DNA of 64,000 nt, from NCBI GenBank assembly GCA_947561715.1, contig OX387199.1, positions 22,449,001-22,513,000 of the forward strand, written 5' to 3'. The translations under genes were made by a program, and so were the position numbers. The number at the start of each line of letters is the position of its first letter. The first letter of the stretch is position 1. Below, piece after piece: positions 11,982 to 22,715 of the stretch. Source of the DNA: Ascidia mentula. Its lineage: Eukaryota; Chordata; Ascidiacea; Phlebobranchia; Ascidiidae. Under the pieces are notes generated by a model. The model did no database searches. It was not told the DNA's origin and saw only the letters and a list, made by a program, of their open reading frames with translations.

Positions 11982-12330
11982 TTACTCAATGCTCATCGTT
12001 GACTTAGGGACGCGATTCATCGCGTTACATACACATATGATAGAGTACCTTTCGCATTGGATACATTCGAAGGTGCCCTCCTCATTTCGAAATTTCGGTT
12101 GAAAGTCCTGGCAACATGGCGTAAGTCGCATTGTGCTTTGACATGTCGGACATTTGCAGACTTTACTCCCCACTTCCACAAAGAACAGTTCATCTCTGCA
12201 ACATTGTACCGCCACATTCCATTCTTTTGAGCATCTCCAGCAGCGTGTTGATTAAGATTTGGAGGAAACCAAGATTTCCTCTTTACATTCTGGACAGTTC
12301 AAGGAAATCACACTTTCGCAAAGACTAATT
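11982..12330 (-). pseudogene. Cys-rich segment between LINE ORF1 and ORF2
   Basis: The minus-strand reading gives LNCPECKEE, then RCWRCSKEW, CKCPTC and FECIQCERY: four CxxC pairs about 15-40 residues apart, with one in-frame TAA. Such spacing suggests two zinc ribbons or treble clefs. It may be the C-terminal part of ORF1 or a separate small protein. I do not recognise a named family. Confidence 0.45.
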
Positions 12331-12573
12331 GACTTGCTTTTAGGCAGGTCTTCAGGGCTTCTTGTTGGTCGTTTTCTGGTGGTTATCAATGGGCGTGCTT
12401 GCGTGAGGTAATTCCGTGGCTTGGAACTCATCGGTCAAGTTGTAATCAGCTACAGCGTTTGGCACTTTGGCACTATCGCCCTTTGGGCTCTTATCAGTTG
12501 TAGTCGCAGCTTTCTTATCAGGTTGCTCCAGACTTGCACCTGGTGCTCCGGTTTTTTTTACCTTTCTTTTGCT

Positions 12574-13212
12574 TCAATTCTGATGTGTTTGCCCGTTTTG
12601 ATGGCTGAACATTTGCAAGCTCTGGGAAATCCAATTTACGTTTTGGGCAAACGAATTGTTTGTGACCCTTTCCCCGCAGTATTTACAGGTTGCTACCTGA
12701 CCATGGTAGGTAACATAAAATTCGCAGTCCATTATTCTGACGTAGCTTGGGATTGGGTTATCTTCTAGGTCGGATATATTCATTGTGGCGATACGCACGC
12801 CTGAAAGCAAACCTTCTCTTCCTTTACGATGTATCATCTCGGAAACATTCCCATATTTCTTTGGCAACTCTTCTGCGATTGCCTGGTTTGGAAAGGGTAT
12901 TGGAACCCATCCTACAGCGACATTAACTTTGTCGCTTTCATAAAGTCGTAGGTGTTTTATCCCTTCAAGGGTACTAAGCTTTGCATATAGGTCGAGCACA
13001 TGTTCTCTAGATGTACAGGTGATGTCAAAAGAGTTTCCCCTCATTTCAGGAATTCCAGTAAGCTATTTGACTGAGTACTGTAGATTATTAAGAGTTTCTA
13101 ACACAGTTTCTCTTTTCAAAATGCCTTCCGCCTTCAAACTTCGACAGTTTGGCCATCTCCATTCGGCCGACTTTTTATATGCTACTTGCGCGTAACTTGG
13201 CTTATCTGCCAT
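12574..13212 (-). pseudogene. LINE ORF1, nucleic-acid-binding protein
   Basis: ATG at 13,212 starts MADKPSYAQVAYKKS. The frame continues through a TAG at 13,065-13,063 to MRGNSFDITCTS and VNVAVGWVPIPFPNQAI, a pattern typical of L1/Tx1 ORF1 RNA-binding domains. A CCHC-type knuckle follows (CKYCGE, then GHKQFVC in the next frame), split by a one-base shift near 12,680. ORF1 coats the LINE RNA and acts as a chaperone during reverse transcription. Confidence 0.7.
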
Positions 13213-13242
13213 TTCTCGCAAGGCCGCACACTACCGTAATGG

Positions 13243-13756
13243 ATGTTTAGAAGAAAGCCGGCAGTCAAGCCACAAGAAACAGCGCCAACTACCGGTACGA
13301 TCGTTTTGCCATATGTTCCGGTTTTAACAGACACGCTAAGGCGTATGATGTTGTACTATGGTATTGCGGTCCACACAAAGCCACACAGAACACTGGGCAG
13401 GATGTTGTCTCACCCTATCGAGAAGGGTACTGCCCAACCAAAAGGCGTCGTCTATGACATTCCGTGCAAGGACTGCGGTGGAGCGTACATCGGTGAAACA
13501 GGGAGAACGTTACAGACTCGGTAAAAAGAGCACCGACGCGACGTTGCAGCGAAGAATAGACAGAGGACAGCACTGGCGAAACACTGCCACACTCGGCCAC
13601 CGAGTTAACTTTAATGAGGTCCAAATCCTAGAGATGGAGGAGGACCACACAAAGCGTTTATTCATAGAGACGCTCCACATTCACAAGAACAACCAATGCG
13701 TGAATGACAAGGGACAATGTGTGTACTTTCCAGCGGTTTACAACAATTTGTTGTAA
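13243..13756 (+). pseudogene. PLE1 C-terminal domain with GIY-YIG endonuclease
   Basis: The segment begins RRKPAVKPQE and reads LPYVPVLTDTLRRMM, a common PLE linker, then GVVYDIPCKDCGGAYIGETG, the GIY-YIG core with its CxxC. A stop and frame change occur at 13,524 after GRTLQTR; the frame resumes as FNEVQILEMEEDHTKRLFIE (about 13,610), ending at 13,756. GIY-YIG nucleases nick target DNA for PLE insertion. It joins to the RT at 8.2 kb once the LINE is removed. Confidence 0.85.
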
Positions 13757-13895
13757 GTGTTACGACCCGCTACACACCTGGTCACGTGACAATACAAGCT
13801 GTGCCAATGTTATCCGTTCCCCCTTTTTCTTGTGTTTTTCTTACGTTTTTCTTGGGATTTTGTTGTTTATGCGTTTGATGCATTAGCATCGACAT

Positions 13896-13938
13896 AACCC
13901 TGAGGAAGTCTCGCCGAATGGCAGACGAAACGTCGGTT
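13896..13938 (+). ncRNA. Hammerhead-ribozyme-like motif at the 3' end of PLE1
   Basis: The layout is AACC, CTGAGGA, A, GTCT...AGAC (stem II with an 11-nt loop), GAAA, CG, TC, GGTT. The outer AACC/GGTT arms pair as stem I, CTGANGA and GAAA are the conserved core, and the predicted cut follows TC. Stem III is reduced to a single C-G, as reported for PLE-borne hammerheads, which are thought to work as dimers. One unpaired base precedes stem II. It lies about 140 bp after the GIY-YIG stop on the same strand. Confidence 0.7.
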
Positions 13939-14014
13939 TTAAATAAATACTTTAGAAACTAAGTGCCAGAAGAGCAATTCCGATTAATTAGGATGCCTGG
14001 CAACAAAAACTAGC

Positions 14015-14106
14015 AGCATTTTTTTTATTTGGCCGAAACCGAATAATTATAAAAACTTTAGTTTCGGCCGAATAAATTCGGCAAACCGAACTTTCGGTGC
14101 ATCCCT
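14015..14106 (-). mobile_element. hAT-like terminal fragment or MITE
   Basis: The minus-strand end reads TAGGGATGCACCGAAAG and is followed by nested TTCGG/CCGAA words that form a hairpin. A TAGGGATGCACCGAAA-type end is common on hAT-related short elements. The R1/R2 host alignment resumes directly after it (14,107 versus about 46,410). Only one end is clear. Confidence 0.45.
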
Positions 14107-14398
14107 AATATAAACCTTTACTTATCTTAGATTCACTCTTTTCGCCTCCCACTGGCCAATTCTTACCTCAACAACATTATTGTTACGTGTGAGTGTTTCG
14201 TAATCAATAATCCCTTGAAATATTAAAGTAAAAACACTTTTGAATGCGTGGGGTTCTAAAACTGTCATATTTGACCTGACTTTATTATAAACTGTTCAAA
14301 ATTGGTTATTTCAAGTAAAGTCAAACCCTGATAACATCGTCTATTGGCTGGTCAACACTAATACAACGAATGTAGGGAACATATTTAAGTGCTTTCAC

Positions 14399-15556
14399 CT
14401 TATGTAAGGACCGGTGGGGTTTTGAGTGAAAAAGATGGGCGGTTTCTCATCACTTCTGTCCAAGCATTGGGAGCTAGAACCATCACAAAACCACGCAGCA
14501 GGCACCTTTATCCCATCATCGCAAGTGAAATCTGCACAAAACACATGAACGTAAATCGATTTGAAATCCATCAAAATCTGTAAAACTAACCAATACATTC
14601 AATTAATTGGGAGTTTATGATTTGTAACAAAATACTTACGATCGCCAAGTTCATACCCTGCTGAAGCAATTGTGATGAAAGAGAGCAGGATTCCAACCAC
14701 CTTCAACCAATACCTGATAAAAACACAAAGAGTTTATATCTTACAATAATATATTTCTCTAACTCGGGGGAATGACGTCATCATGGATTTTAGTGGAGTT
14801 TTATAAACTTTATGTCCAAGAAACACTGCAACGTTATTTAAGTTAACTGGTAACCTCCAAAATGGCTTTTATATAAACTGTCGTCACTTTTTGTTTTTTG
14901 TTTTTATTCTCATCCGCTTGTTGCTCAAACGCTTAGAATAAATATTCAGTAGTTTTCGTCATATCTCGACAGCTCACTGAACCATTCATATTTTTTGATG
15001 AAACTTACATTGAAAGAGTTTTATTGTCATTTTTGGCAAAACAAAAGTTTAATCACCACACTGATTCAACCATATGTCTGATATAAATGCTTCAAACCAC
15101 GCTTAGTTTACTCCAGCCGATCCGTTGGGTTTCCAGTGCATACCAAGGCCCGGCAAATATTGTAAGCGACCGTTTATAACCAGATGTCAGATAGTGACCT
15201 GGCACATTTTTTGCGCGATATTAACGGACTAAAAATTTCGTCCCGCAGTCACAGTGCGACTGGTAAAGCGTGAGACACCGGGCAAGTTTATGAGACAAAT
15301 TAATTATTCACTTTGATTCACATGCTAGGCCGAGTTTAACCTGACTCAACAAACCCTAGTCCCAGCCATGATAAGACTTTGCAGAGAAATAACAACATTA
15401 AATAATTAAAAATGTCCGCGCTTGGTTTGACCCGGGAGAATATTTATTTTCATTATTATCGCGTAAAATGTTTACCTATTTACGGTTTTTCCGAGAAACA
15501 TGTGGCTATTTGTTAACTTGGAGATAATTTAAATAGCTTACAAACCTTGCTCCCAT
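14399..15556 (-). CDS. R1 start exon, signal-peptide exon and first LDLa exon
   Basis: Exon 1 supplies only 11 coding bases (ATGGGAGCAAG, 15,556-15,546) before a GTTTGTAAG donor. Exon 2 (14,713-14,640) completes an Arg codon and reads YWLKVVGILLSFITIASA, a clear hydrophobic signal peptide. Exon 3 (14,531-14,399) reads FTCDDG...WFCDG...C.DRSDE, one LDLa module. Phases (2, 1, 2) match those in R2, where the same three exons are at 47,838-46,697. The start choice is supported by its conservation in both copies. Confidence 0.75.
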
Positions 15557-18500
15557 TTTTGGTCCGTGGTCAACACGACAGATCCCGCCCTGATCCGTTT
15601 TAAATCCACCCTCTGATCAACCAACGACTTCTACAAGGCCAACGAATTTATGATATAATGTTTGTTGACATAGATTTATTGCAGCCAATCTACCCATACC
15701 TGTATAAGATTGAAAAGTTTGTTTGCAAATAAGCTGGCCTAAATCACAGTAAAATATCCTAACTCTGCAACAAAAATATTTGTAGACGTTTTATAGAAAC
15801 GGAAATCAAAATGAATATATTTATTTCACTGAAGAGAGAAGCCTAGTTTCTATTTAAGCAACCTTTCTACTTCCTATAGGTTTAAATCCGCACCCTAGGC
15901 GGCAATTAAACATATCCACATATTGCCGCACTAATATATGGATTATAAGCATTCTTCCTTTATATTCTGACATTTAAAACTGACAGTTTCTAATCCACTG
16001 TCTTTCACACGTCTCAAAGACATCCTGTGAAACAAACGTCATTGTGTCAAAAAAATCCAAATTATGACAAACGTTGAAAAGGATTTCCTCGGTTCATGCA
16101 GTCTATATATTTACACACTTAAACATCCCAACCGCTACAAACCTCACTCATATGCTCCGGTGTTATAATATTTAATATACTAAGACTCAACAAGCAATAA
16201 CTTAAAACACATGTGTTTTTTCCAACTAATTTAAAAAGAAAAGCAATGATAATTATGCGTGGGGATGTTTATGGTCAACTCACCATCAAATTTCCTCGGT
16301 TTTGATGAAATAAAATCCTTTCACCACCCTGCGACAATTTCGGTTTAAAATTGAAAATAACAGATCATATTATGAAATTTCTGTATAAGCTGCAGACAAG
16401 CTGCAGACTGCAGACTTATGCACAAATTCATATTATTGGCTCCACATTGCTTATCATATTATGAAAGTTTATGAAGAAAATTCCCTGAAAAGGCAAATTG
16501 TTTTGTGGTGGCGCGGATTAAAAGTGAATGTTGTAAAACAACTGTGTTGACTTCTTTTGTTTCGAAACATGCATCGTATAAAGTTAAGGAATATAGGCAG
16601 TGTATAATTTCAACCTAGGGGAAGATCTTACCTTGCTTCCCGCAGATTTTTGTTTTTTAACGCTCAGTGTTCGTCTTTAACAGCGTGACAACTGATTTCC
16701 TGCTCAGCATTTAAATATTTCCATAATCATGACGTTGCAATCATGGATGCAAGTTGATTGACAGCTTCTTGCTCTGCGCTTCTCGTGTGTCGATAAATTG
16801 TTGACACGTTGTCTTGGAATTTTTATTTATTCGCATACATCGAACGGGAAAACATAGCCATATTACCGACCAGTCATCGACTTTTTGTGTGTATATTGGC
16901 CATAACCTAACAAAAGAACAGAAGGTAATTAACAAAGATATGCATGCATTTTTTCCTTTGTGGGACTGAACTTGGGGTTAGAATTCATGTTTATTTCCCT
17001 ACAATTTAAACTTGGATTTTTCCGCGACAATCGGACTTATTCCATAAATGGTTTCATGGACCCATGACATTTTATGTTTCGTATTTGTTGTTCATTGGCG
17101 TAGTTAGAGTAAAAAATAGAAATGATTTCATTTGTAAGCATTTCGTGATGATTTCATGATTCACTTACATGATTTGATTCACTTACATGATTCAGTTAAA
17201 ATGTAATCGTGCAGAATATTGTCCATATTTGACAAAATAAATCGCTTTCAATATCAATGGACATATGTTTAACTCAACGCACGCTGATAAAAACCATCTA
17301 AACTATTTGATGGCGATCGAATTTTATGCCATATTTTGCACCTATTTTATTGGCCACGTTTAAAAAACATCCTGGCATAACAAAAGGTCGTTGTGTGCAT
17401 ATATGTACTTTGAAAGAACCGAAGCAGTACTAACGTGAAAATTGTCCTCATCCTACTACATGATTATAGGTATATTCCGAATTCTGTGTTTTTTTACCAC
17501 TGACATTCATAACTGGCATTTCCTTGGCCATTTTCTTGCCTACGTCTGGTCAACATCCTGGCAAAGATGTCGTTGTGTCAAATGAGTTATCAGATTTATT
17601 AAAAATTCCCAACCATTACTAACGTTGAAAAGGTTTTCCTCATCATTTGTCAATTGAAGGTTTTTAATGTTGGAGATCTTTATGAAAACAACCAACCCCA
17701 TGTCGTCACTGTAGGTGTCATTGCATGTGGACCTTGAGCGTTTGTCTCTTCATATTTGTGTTATATTTTATGTCACTAAATATAATCGAAACAAGTTTAG
17801 CTCCACTTTCTTTACAAACTGCATGTGGATCTGTTCAAAATGCGACAGTATCTTTTTATCCAAATACTTCCAGTATTACTCTGTTCTCATTGGCTACAAT
17901 AATCACGTGATGTGTAGGTCGCGAATTACTACAACAGCGGTATGTCCTTAACAGGCGACACACGGTATGTTACATGGCACGGCATAACATGACGTCATAT
18001 CTTCTCGTGACGTAGGTACGATGTTTACCTTGGTATTAAGGTGGATGAGAGGAACGAAGGTATGTGTTTTATTCAACTCGCGTTATTTGAAAAGCGAGGA
18101 AAGGTTGAAGTTATTGGGAGTTAAGATTTCAGTAGAAATGAGAAAATTGAATTGCTGCGTTTAAATGACTTTGTAAGTTTTTCGTTTTTATTTTGTTATT
18201 CTGTCTTTTCGGCACAATTAAACATAACTTCCTCAGGGTCCAGTTTGTCAACAACCCAAAGTAGGTTTATATCCAGCACACCAGAAAAACATAAAGTTTT
18301 ACCGATCATTAAATTTAACGACTGCTTTGATAAATTTTGCTGCCAGCGTAAAGCCGCCCACTCTGCGTAAAGTTTAACCCCTTTTCCTGTTGATACCAGA
18401 CGGCTTTTACAAAACTTCTCTTAACGGTTTCTGCCATTGAACATTTTAAAATCCTTTTATGGTATTATCGCTGAACTAATAAAATATCAAACTCTGCAAA

Positions 18501-18561
18501 GATATTTGGATCACTGTCAAAATAGCGTAAGTTTTCGCATTTTTTGACCGAAAACAGTTTC
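15557..18561. other. R1 upstream flank, no gene recognised
   Basis: The first kilobase or so is homologous to the flank upstream of R2 (from 47,839), so it is duplicated 5' DNA that probably holds the R1 promoter. No TATA or other promoter signal stands out. From about 16.7 to 18.56 kb I see AT-rich DNA with only short scattered open frames, none with recognisable motifs. Confidence 0.5.
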
Positions 18562-18703
18562 TGTCGTAGTAAAGCCGATTGATGTATTATTGCGAGAGTT
18601 AGAAAGGGGCGAAACACGTGTATATAAGGCGGCAATTGCGACACGGGAAAAGGGCAATAGCACGCTTCAATGCACAGGCGAACACTACAGTTCGGTCGCC
18701 ACA
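18562..18703 (-). repeat. Short 3' LTR of the Ty3/Gypsy element
   Basis: A purine tract (CTGGAGGGGG) ends next to TGTGGCGACCGAACTG. The segment contains a TATATA promoter-like word (about 18,626) and ends CTACGACA, giving TGT...ACA ends over 142 bp. No 5' LTR is present to confirm the limits. Confidence 0.5.
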
Positions 18704-18729
18704 GGACCCCCTCCAGAAGGGGGCAAGTG

Positions 18730-21700
18730 TCACACTAAATAGCGTTGCGGTGGCCGTACATTGCACCTTGGTCTGCCTCTCGCTGGGGTACAGCAACTGC
18801 GGGAACTGGTACCGTAAACAATCTCCGCGAAAGAGGCCTGCAGGTCATCTTTGGGTGCGGTACGAACACCAAGTAACACCCACGGTAACTCGTCCAACCA
18901 ATTGGAGTCAGTTAGACGCGCCATCAACGCGCTCTTTAAATGGCGATGAAATGGCTCCAACAAGCCGTTCGCTTGTGGGTGAAAAGCTGTCGTCCGGTGA
19001 AGACAGATACCGAGCAGTTGACCAATGGTTGTCCACAGTTCGGACGTGAACTGAGGGCCACGATCTGACGATACGTGACTGGGAATGCCGAACCTCGCAA
19101 CCCAATGAAAAACGAAAGCACGTGCACAAGTGATGGTGGTGGCGTCATCGACTGGTATCGCTTCCGGCCATCGGGTGAAGCGGTCGACCACAGTTAATAA
19201 ATACCTTTGACCTCGACAAAGTGGAAGAGGACAAGCGATGTCGATGTTTATGTGTTTAAAACGAGATATCGGAGGGCGGTACTCGGCAAGTGGAGCCCGA
19301 ACGTGCTGCTGAACCTTGGCGCGCTGGCAAGCTTCACATTGCTTGGCCCACAACGCTACTTGCTTCTTTAACCCATGCCAAACAAATTTGGAGGCAACAA
19401 GGTTCTTCGTAGTGCGAATGGACGGGTGGGACAATCCGTGAACGGCATCGAACACCTTCTTTTGCCAGGACGAGGGAACGACGGGCCGAGGTCTTCCAAG
19501 GGATGTGTCACACAGCAGCGTGGTTCCTGAATTGCCAACCGGGACATCTTGCAGACGCAACCCGGTAATTGCTGTGCGATAAGACTGCACTTCATCGGTT
19601 TGTTGCGCGCGTGCCAGAGGCTCGCAATCAAGGTCGAATAGAGGCACACGTAGGGCACTCAAGAGAGACCTGGAAAGTGCGTCCGCGACAGCATTCGACT
19701 TGCCGCTAATGTGCCGGACATCGGTATAGTGAACTCTGAAACAGAAGAAAGTTGACGCTGTTGGCGAGCATACCAAGGGTCGGCAGCCTTCCTGAATGCG
19801 AAAGTAAGGGGTTTGTGGTCGGTGTACGCAGTAAACTTGCGCCCTTCCAGAAAATAGCGGAAGTGCCTGATAGCCAGATGCAGCGCAAGAAGCTCGCGGT
19901 CAAAGGCGCTGTACTTTGTTTCCGGCTTTCTCAACTGACGGCTGAAGAAAGCAAGTGGGGCCCAATGACCGTCGGAAAATTGTTCAAGGATTGCACCCAC
20001 AGCGGTCGCAGGGGCATCTGTCGTGAGCGCGATGCAGGCTTGCCACTGTGGATGATGCAAAAGCGTAGCATTGGCGAGAGCGTATTTAGCCTATCGAAAG
20101 CCCGCTGCAGGTCGACCGACCACACCAGTTGTTTAGGTTTGCCCGCTAAAGTACCATAGAGCGGTTTCATAATATTGGCAATATTGGTCACGAACCTGTG
20201 GTAGAAATTGACCATCCATGAAAACTCCTGTAAACCTTTGATGGTGGTCGGCACAGGGAAGTTCTTCACCGCGTCAACTTTGCTGGGCAAGGGTTTGATG
20301 CCGCATTGGTCGACGAAATGCCCAAGAAACTTGATGCTGCTTTTGCCAAACTCGCACTTTTGTAAGTTGACGACGAGATCGTGGTCCGAAAGCCGTTGGA
20401 AAAGCTGTTTGAGATGTTCCATGTGGGCTGCATGTGTTGGACTTGCGACAAGAATGTCGTCGAGATAGACATAAATAAAATCCAAATCTTGACAAATGGC
20501 GTCCATGAGCCGTTGGAAAGTTTGAGCCGCATTCTTCAATCCAAACGGGGTTCGAAGAAACTCAAAAAGGCCAAATGGCGTGATTACAGCTGTCTTCGGA
20601 ATGTCAGCTTCAGCCACGGGAACCTGGTGATAACCACGTACCAAGTCTATCTTCGAAAAAATGGAACAACCCGCGAAACGCGCGGTGAGATCATGGATAT
20701 GCGGTATGGAATAACGATCGGCCTGTGTGGCGTCGTTAAGGCGAAGATAATCGTCGCAAGGGCGCCAGCCACCGGAAGCTTTTTAACCATGTGGAGAGAG
20801 GATGCCCAAGGACTGGCCGATCGGCGCACTATGCCTAAATCCAGCAGTTTTTGAAACTCGGCTTTAGCCAACACTAACTTTTCAAGTGAGAGGCGCCTGA
20901 CTCGGCAATGTACAGGGCGCCCATCAGTTACAATGTGGTGCTGAACACCGTGCTTAGGCAAGGAATCACTAAATCTAGGTGTTTTTACCTTTGGAAACTT
21001 CTCCAGCAACTTCTCGTAGGGCAAAGCACGGAATTGAGAGTTCGAAGTTGTGGCGGTTGTTGTAGAGACGTTTTCAAGGGGTAGCTCGCGAACACCTCTA
21101 AGTGAACAAGACGTTTCCTGACAACGTTGAAAAACAGGCGATTAGCGCGGAGAAAGTCAGCACCGAGCAGTGGACGTGAGACATCGGCAAACACGAACTT
21201 CCATTTGTAAACACCAGAGGGGATGTGCAGTTGAACAACTTTGTAGCCGTAAGTGGCTATGGAGCTTCCATTAGCGGCCTTGAGAACGGAACCCTTGTGT
21301 GGTGCGACGTTCGAAGCCAGTGGGGGGAAGTGCGCTGACTTCAGCACCAGTGTCAACCAAAAAGTTGCGGCCGGAAACCTTGTCCCAAAGAAAGAACAGG
21401 CTTGAAGAGACGCCGGTTGCCCGAGCCATTACCGGCAACCGGCGTTGTCGTTTCCCTGATAAGTGCACGGAGGGCAGCATTGGCGCGCGTCTGCTCCTGC
21501 GCCAGTGATAAAAATACATGCTGGAGGGCTTCGCAGTGCGGTGTGGAGCTGACCGAGTGCTTTGCTCCTTGCTGACAGCAAATTCCGCGCTGTTATTGCG
21601 AGAAAACCACAATAAATCCGCCCGTTGGGCAAGCTGCCGCGGATCTGCAGTATCCTCACGGGCCAAAAACCACCCTAATATCTTCCGGCACGTGCTGTAG

Positions 21701-22030
21701 GAACAAATGATGGAAAAGAAAGCAAGCGTGGTGGTCACCTAGCAAAGCAAGCATTTCGTCCATTAAAACCGACGGCTTCTTGTCACCTAACGGTGGCATG
21801 TTCAGGAGACGAGCTGCACGTTCTTGTGGGGAAACAGCAAATGATTGCAGCAAGCGCCTTCGAATGGCTTCAAACTTGTTTTCGGCAGGCGATCGTTCAA
21901 GCAAGTCAATAAGTTGCGCTGCTGTGGCCTGGTCCAAGGCCGAAACCACGTGAAAGTACTTTGTTTCTTCTGCTGTGATCTTCTTTAGCGCAAACTGCGC
22001 CTCAGCTTGTTTTAGGTATTGAATACTTTT
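18730..22030 (-). pseudogene. Ty3/Gypsy gag-pol remnant
   Basis: Gag tail: VSALDQATAAQLIDLLERSP (about 21,945). Protease: FLVDTGAEVSALP (about 21,365). RT: SPWASSLHMVKK (about 20,805), GYHQVPVAEADIPKTAVITP (about 20,635) and YVYLDDILVAS (about 20,475). RNase H: TTDAPATAVGAILEQ, DRELLAL and YTDHKPL. Integrase: HGLSHPSIRTTK...CEACQRAK zinc site, NIDIACPLP, SSDRGPQFTS and the final acidic residue in HPQANGLLEPFHRHLK. Frame changes break it near 21,650, 21,300, 20,650, 20,160 and 19,660. The integrase tail is cut off at about 18,790. Confidence 0.85.
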
Positions 22031-22715
22031 GTAAACTTTTGGTGCGAAACAACAAAGGCATCCTTCTTATAATAAACAATCCTGTGAAAGGTTTCCATTG
22101 TTACAAAACAATGGGAACACAGGTAGAAAAGAAAACAGTCGTTCTGGTGGGTTTACTGGTTTTTACGACCCGCGTTTACGGAACCGCGGTCGTCTATAAA
22201 CCGTTTAATAAACGCTTTAAATTCGTAGACGAGCGAAACATGTAATGATGGTTAGGATGTGTTTTCCTGTGGACTGGAACGTGCATAGGTTGGAAACAAT
22301 GTCGTCAAGCTTTAACAACGTGGTTATTACTTTGATAGGAACGTATGTTTTTCTTATGTATGCCCAGTTTCAAAGGTTTTAATCCAGAGTTAGTTGGCAG
22401 CAAGTCTCCTGGCGGATCTTCAAAGAGCGCAAAGATGATTCTTAGAGGCAAAAATTACCTACGATGTGTTTCGTAACTTTAAATAGTTAATAAAACATTT
22501 ATTATATTTATGTATATATCCTATAATAGGTCTGCATCACATACACATATGGTATAAGTAGCTATGTTCTTTTGGTAGGAAAAGGAATGACATGATATTG
22601 AAATTGTTTACTTGTTTAGAGGCATTCTTATTTTAATACGTTTTGTTTCAACTTGCACCCGTTATAGTCAGAGAGACGAAATTCTCCACCGCAGTTGCAT
22701 CACTCAATAAATTCA
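22031..22715. other. No gene recognised upstream of the LPMO gene
   Basis: An open frame at 22,108-22,245 reads KTVVLVGLLVFTTRVYG, a possible hydrophobic leader, but nothing recognisable follows. The stretch presumably contains the LPMO promoter; I see no firm signal. Confidence 0.4.

Larger units (their letters stand above)
8218..13238 (-). mobile_element. L1/Tx1-like LINE inserted into PLE1
   Basis: On the minus strand the element has ORF1 (13,212-12,574 plus a Cys-rich tail to about 11,982), ORF2 endonuclease (11,858-11,030), reverse transcriptase (about 10,760-9,840) and a C-terminal region (9,131-8,520). An A-rich end (AAAAAAAGTCATCG, then AAAAAAATAAAA) adjoins the 3' target-site copy. 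At 5.0 kb with both ORFs represented it is close to full length. Stops and frameshifts make it inactive. The clade call comes from the N-terminal APE-type endonuclease and the two-ORF layout. Confidence 0.85.
8204..13252. repeat. 14-bp target-site duplication flanking the LINE
   Basis: ATGGATGTTTAGAA occurs at 8,204-8,217 and again at 13,239-13,252. The left copy ends PLE RT sequence and the right copy starts PLE GIY-YIG sequence, so the intervening 5,021 bp is an insertion into the PLE. Confidence 0.85.
5199..13977 (+). mobile_element. Penelope-like element (PLE1) with nested LINE in R1 intron 3
   Basis: Plus-strand order is: 5' repeats and an uncertain ORF (5.2-6.8 kb), PLE reverse transcriptase (about 7.1-8.2 kb), a minus-strand LINE (8,218-13,238), the PLE GIY-YIG endonuclease (13,243-13,756) and a hammerhead-like motif (13,896-13,938). 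RT followed by a C-terminal GIY-YIG domain is diagnostic for most animal PLEs, and these elements are known to carry hammerhead ribozymes in their terminal repeats. Frameshifts and a deletion at the RT core show the copy is dead. The left edge is uncertain between 5,055 and 5,325. Confidence 0.8.
3318..15556 (-). pseudogene. R1: LDLa-type G-protein-coupled receptor gene, 5' exons only
   Basis: Predicted exons in coding order are 15,556-15,546 (start), 14,713-14,640 (signal peptide), 14,531-14,399 (LDLa), 4,828-4,454, 4,180-4,007, 3,940-3,566 and 3,488-3,318 (LDLa cassettes). Reading phase agrees across every visible junction. The same exon set with 7TM exons is present in R2 and R4, but here the 7TM half would lie below 3.3 kb, where a BEL/Pao element stands. 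Intron 3 contains about 9 kb of nested retroelements. The exons themselves are open. It is either a pseudogene or a gene whose 3' half lies left of the window beyond a large insertion. Confidence 0.8.
18562..22030 (-). mobile_element. Ty3/Gypsy element, 5'-truncated, GC-rich
   Basis: On the minus strand the order is gag fragment (to about 21,656), protease (about 21,380), RT (about 21,000-20,150), RNase H (about 20,060-19,750), integrase (about 19,650-18,800) and a short LTR (18,703-18,562). This is the Ty3/Gypsy order. The gag start and 5' LTR are missing above 22,030. It is clearly GC-richer than neighbouring DNA, which suggests recent arrival relative to its surroundings. The gag style and the TGTGGCGACC LTR start resemble the CsRN1/Kabuki group, but that is from memory of the family only. 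Confidence 0.85.

Noticed and set aside
18195..18250. CTGAGGA on the minus strand with a downstream GAAA, resembling a hammerhead core
   Set aside because: The intervening stretch does not form a convincing stem II and the outer arms are not complementary.
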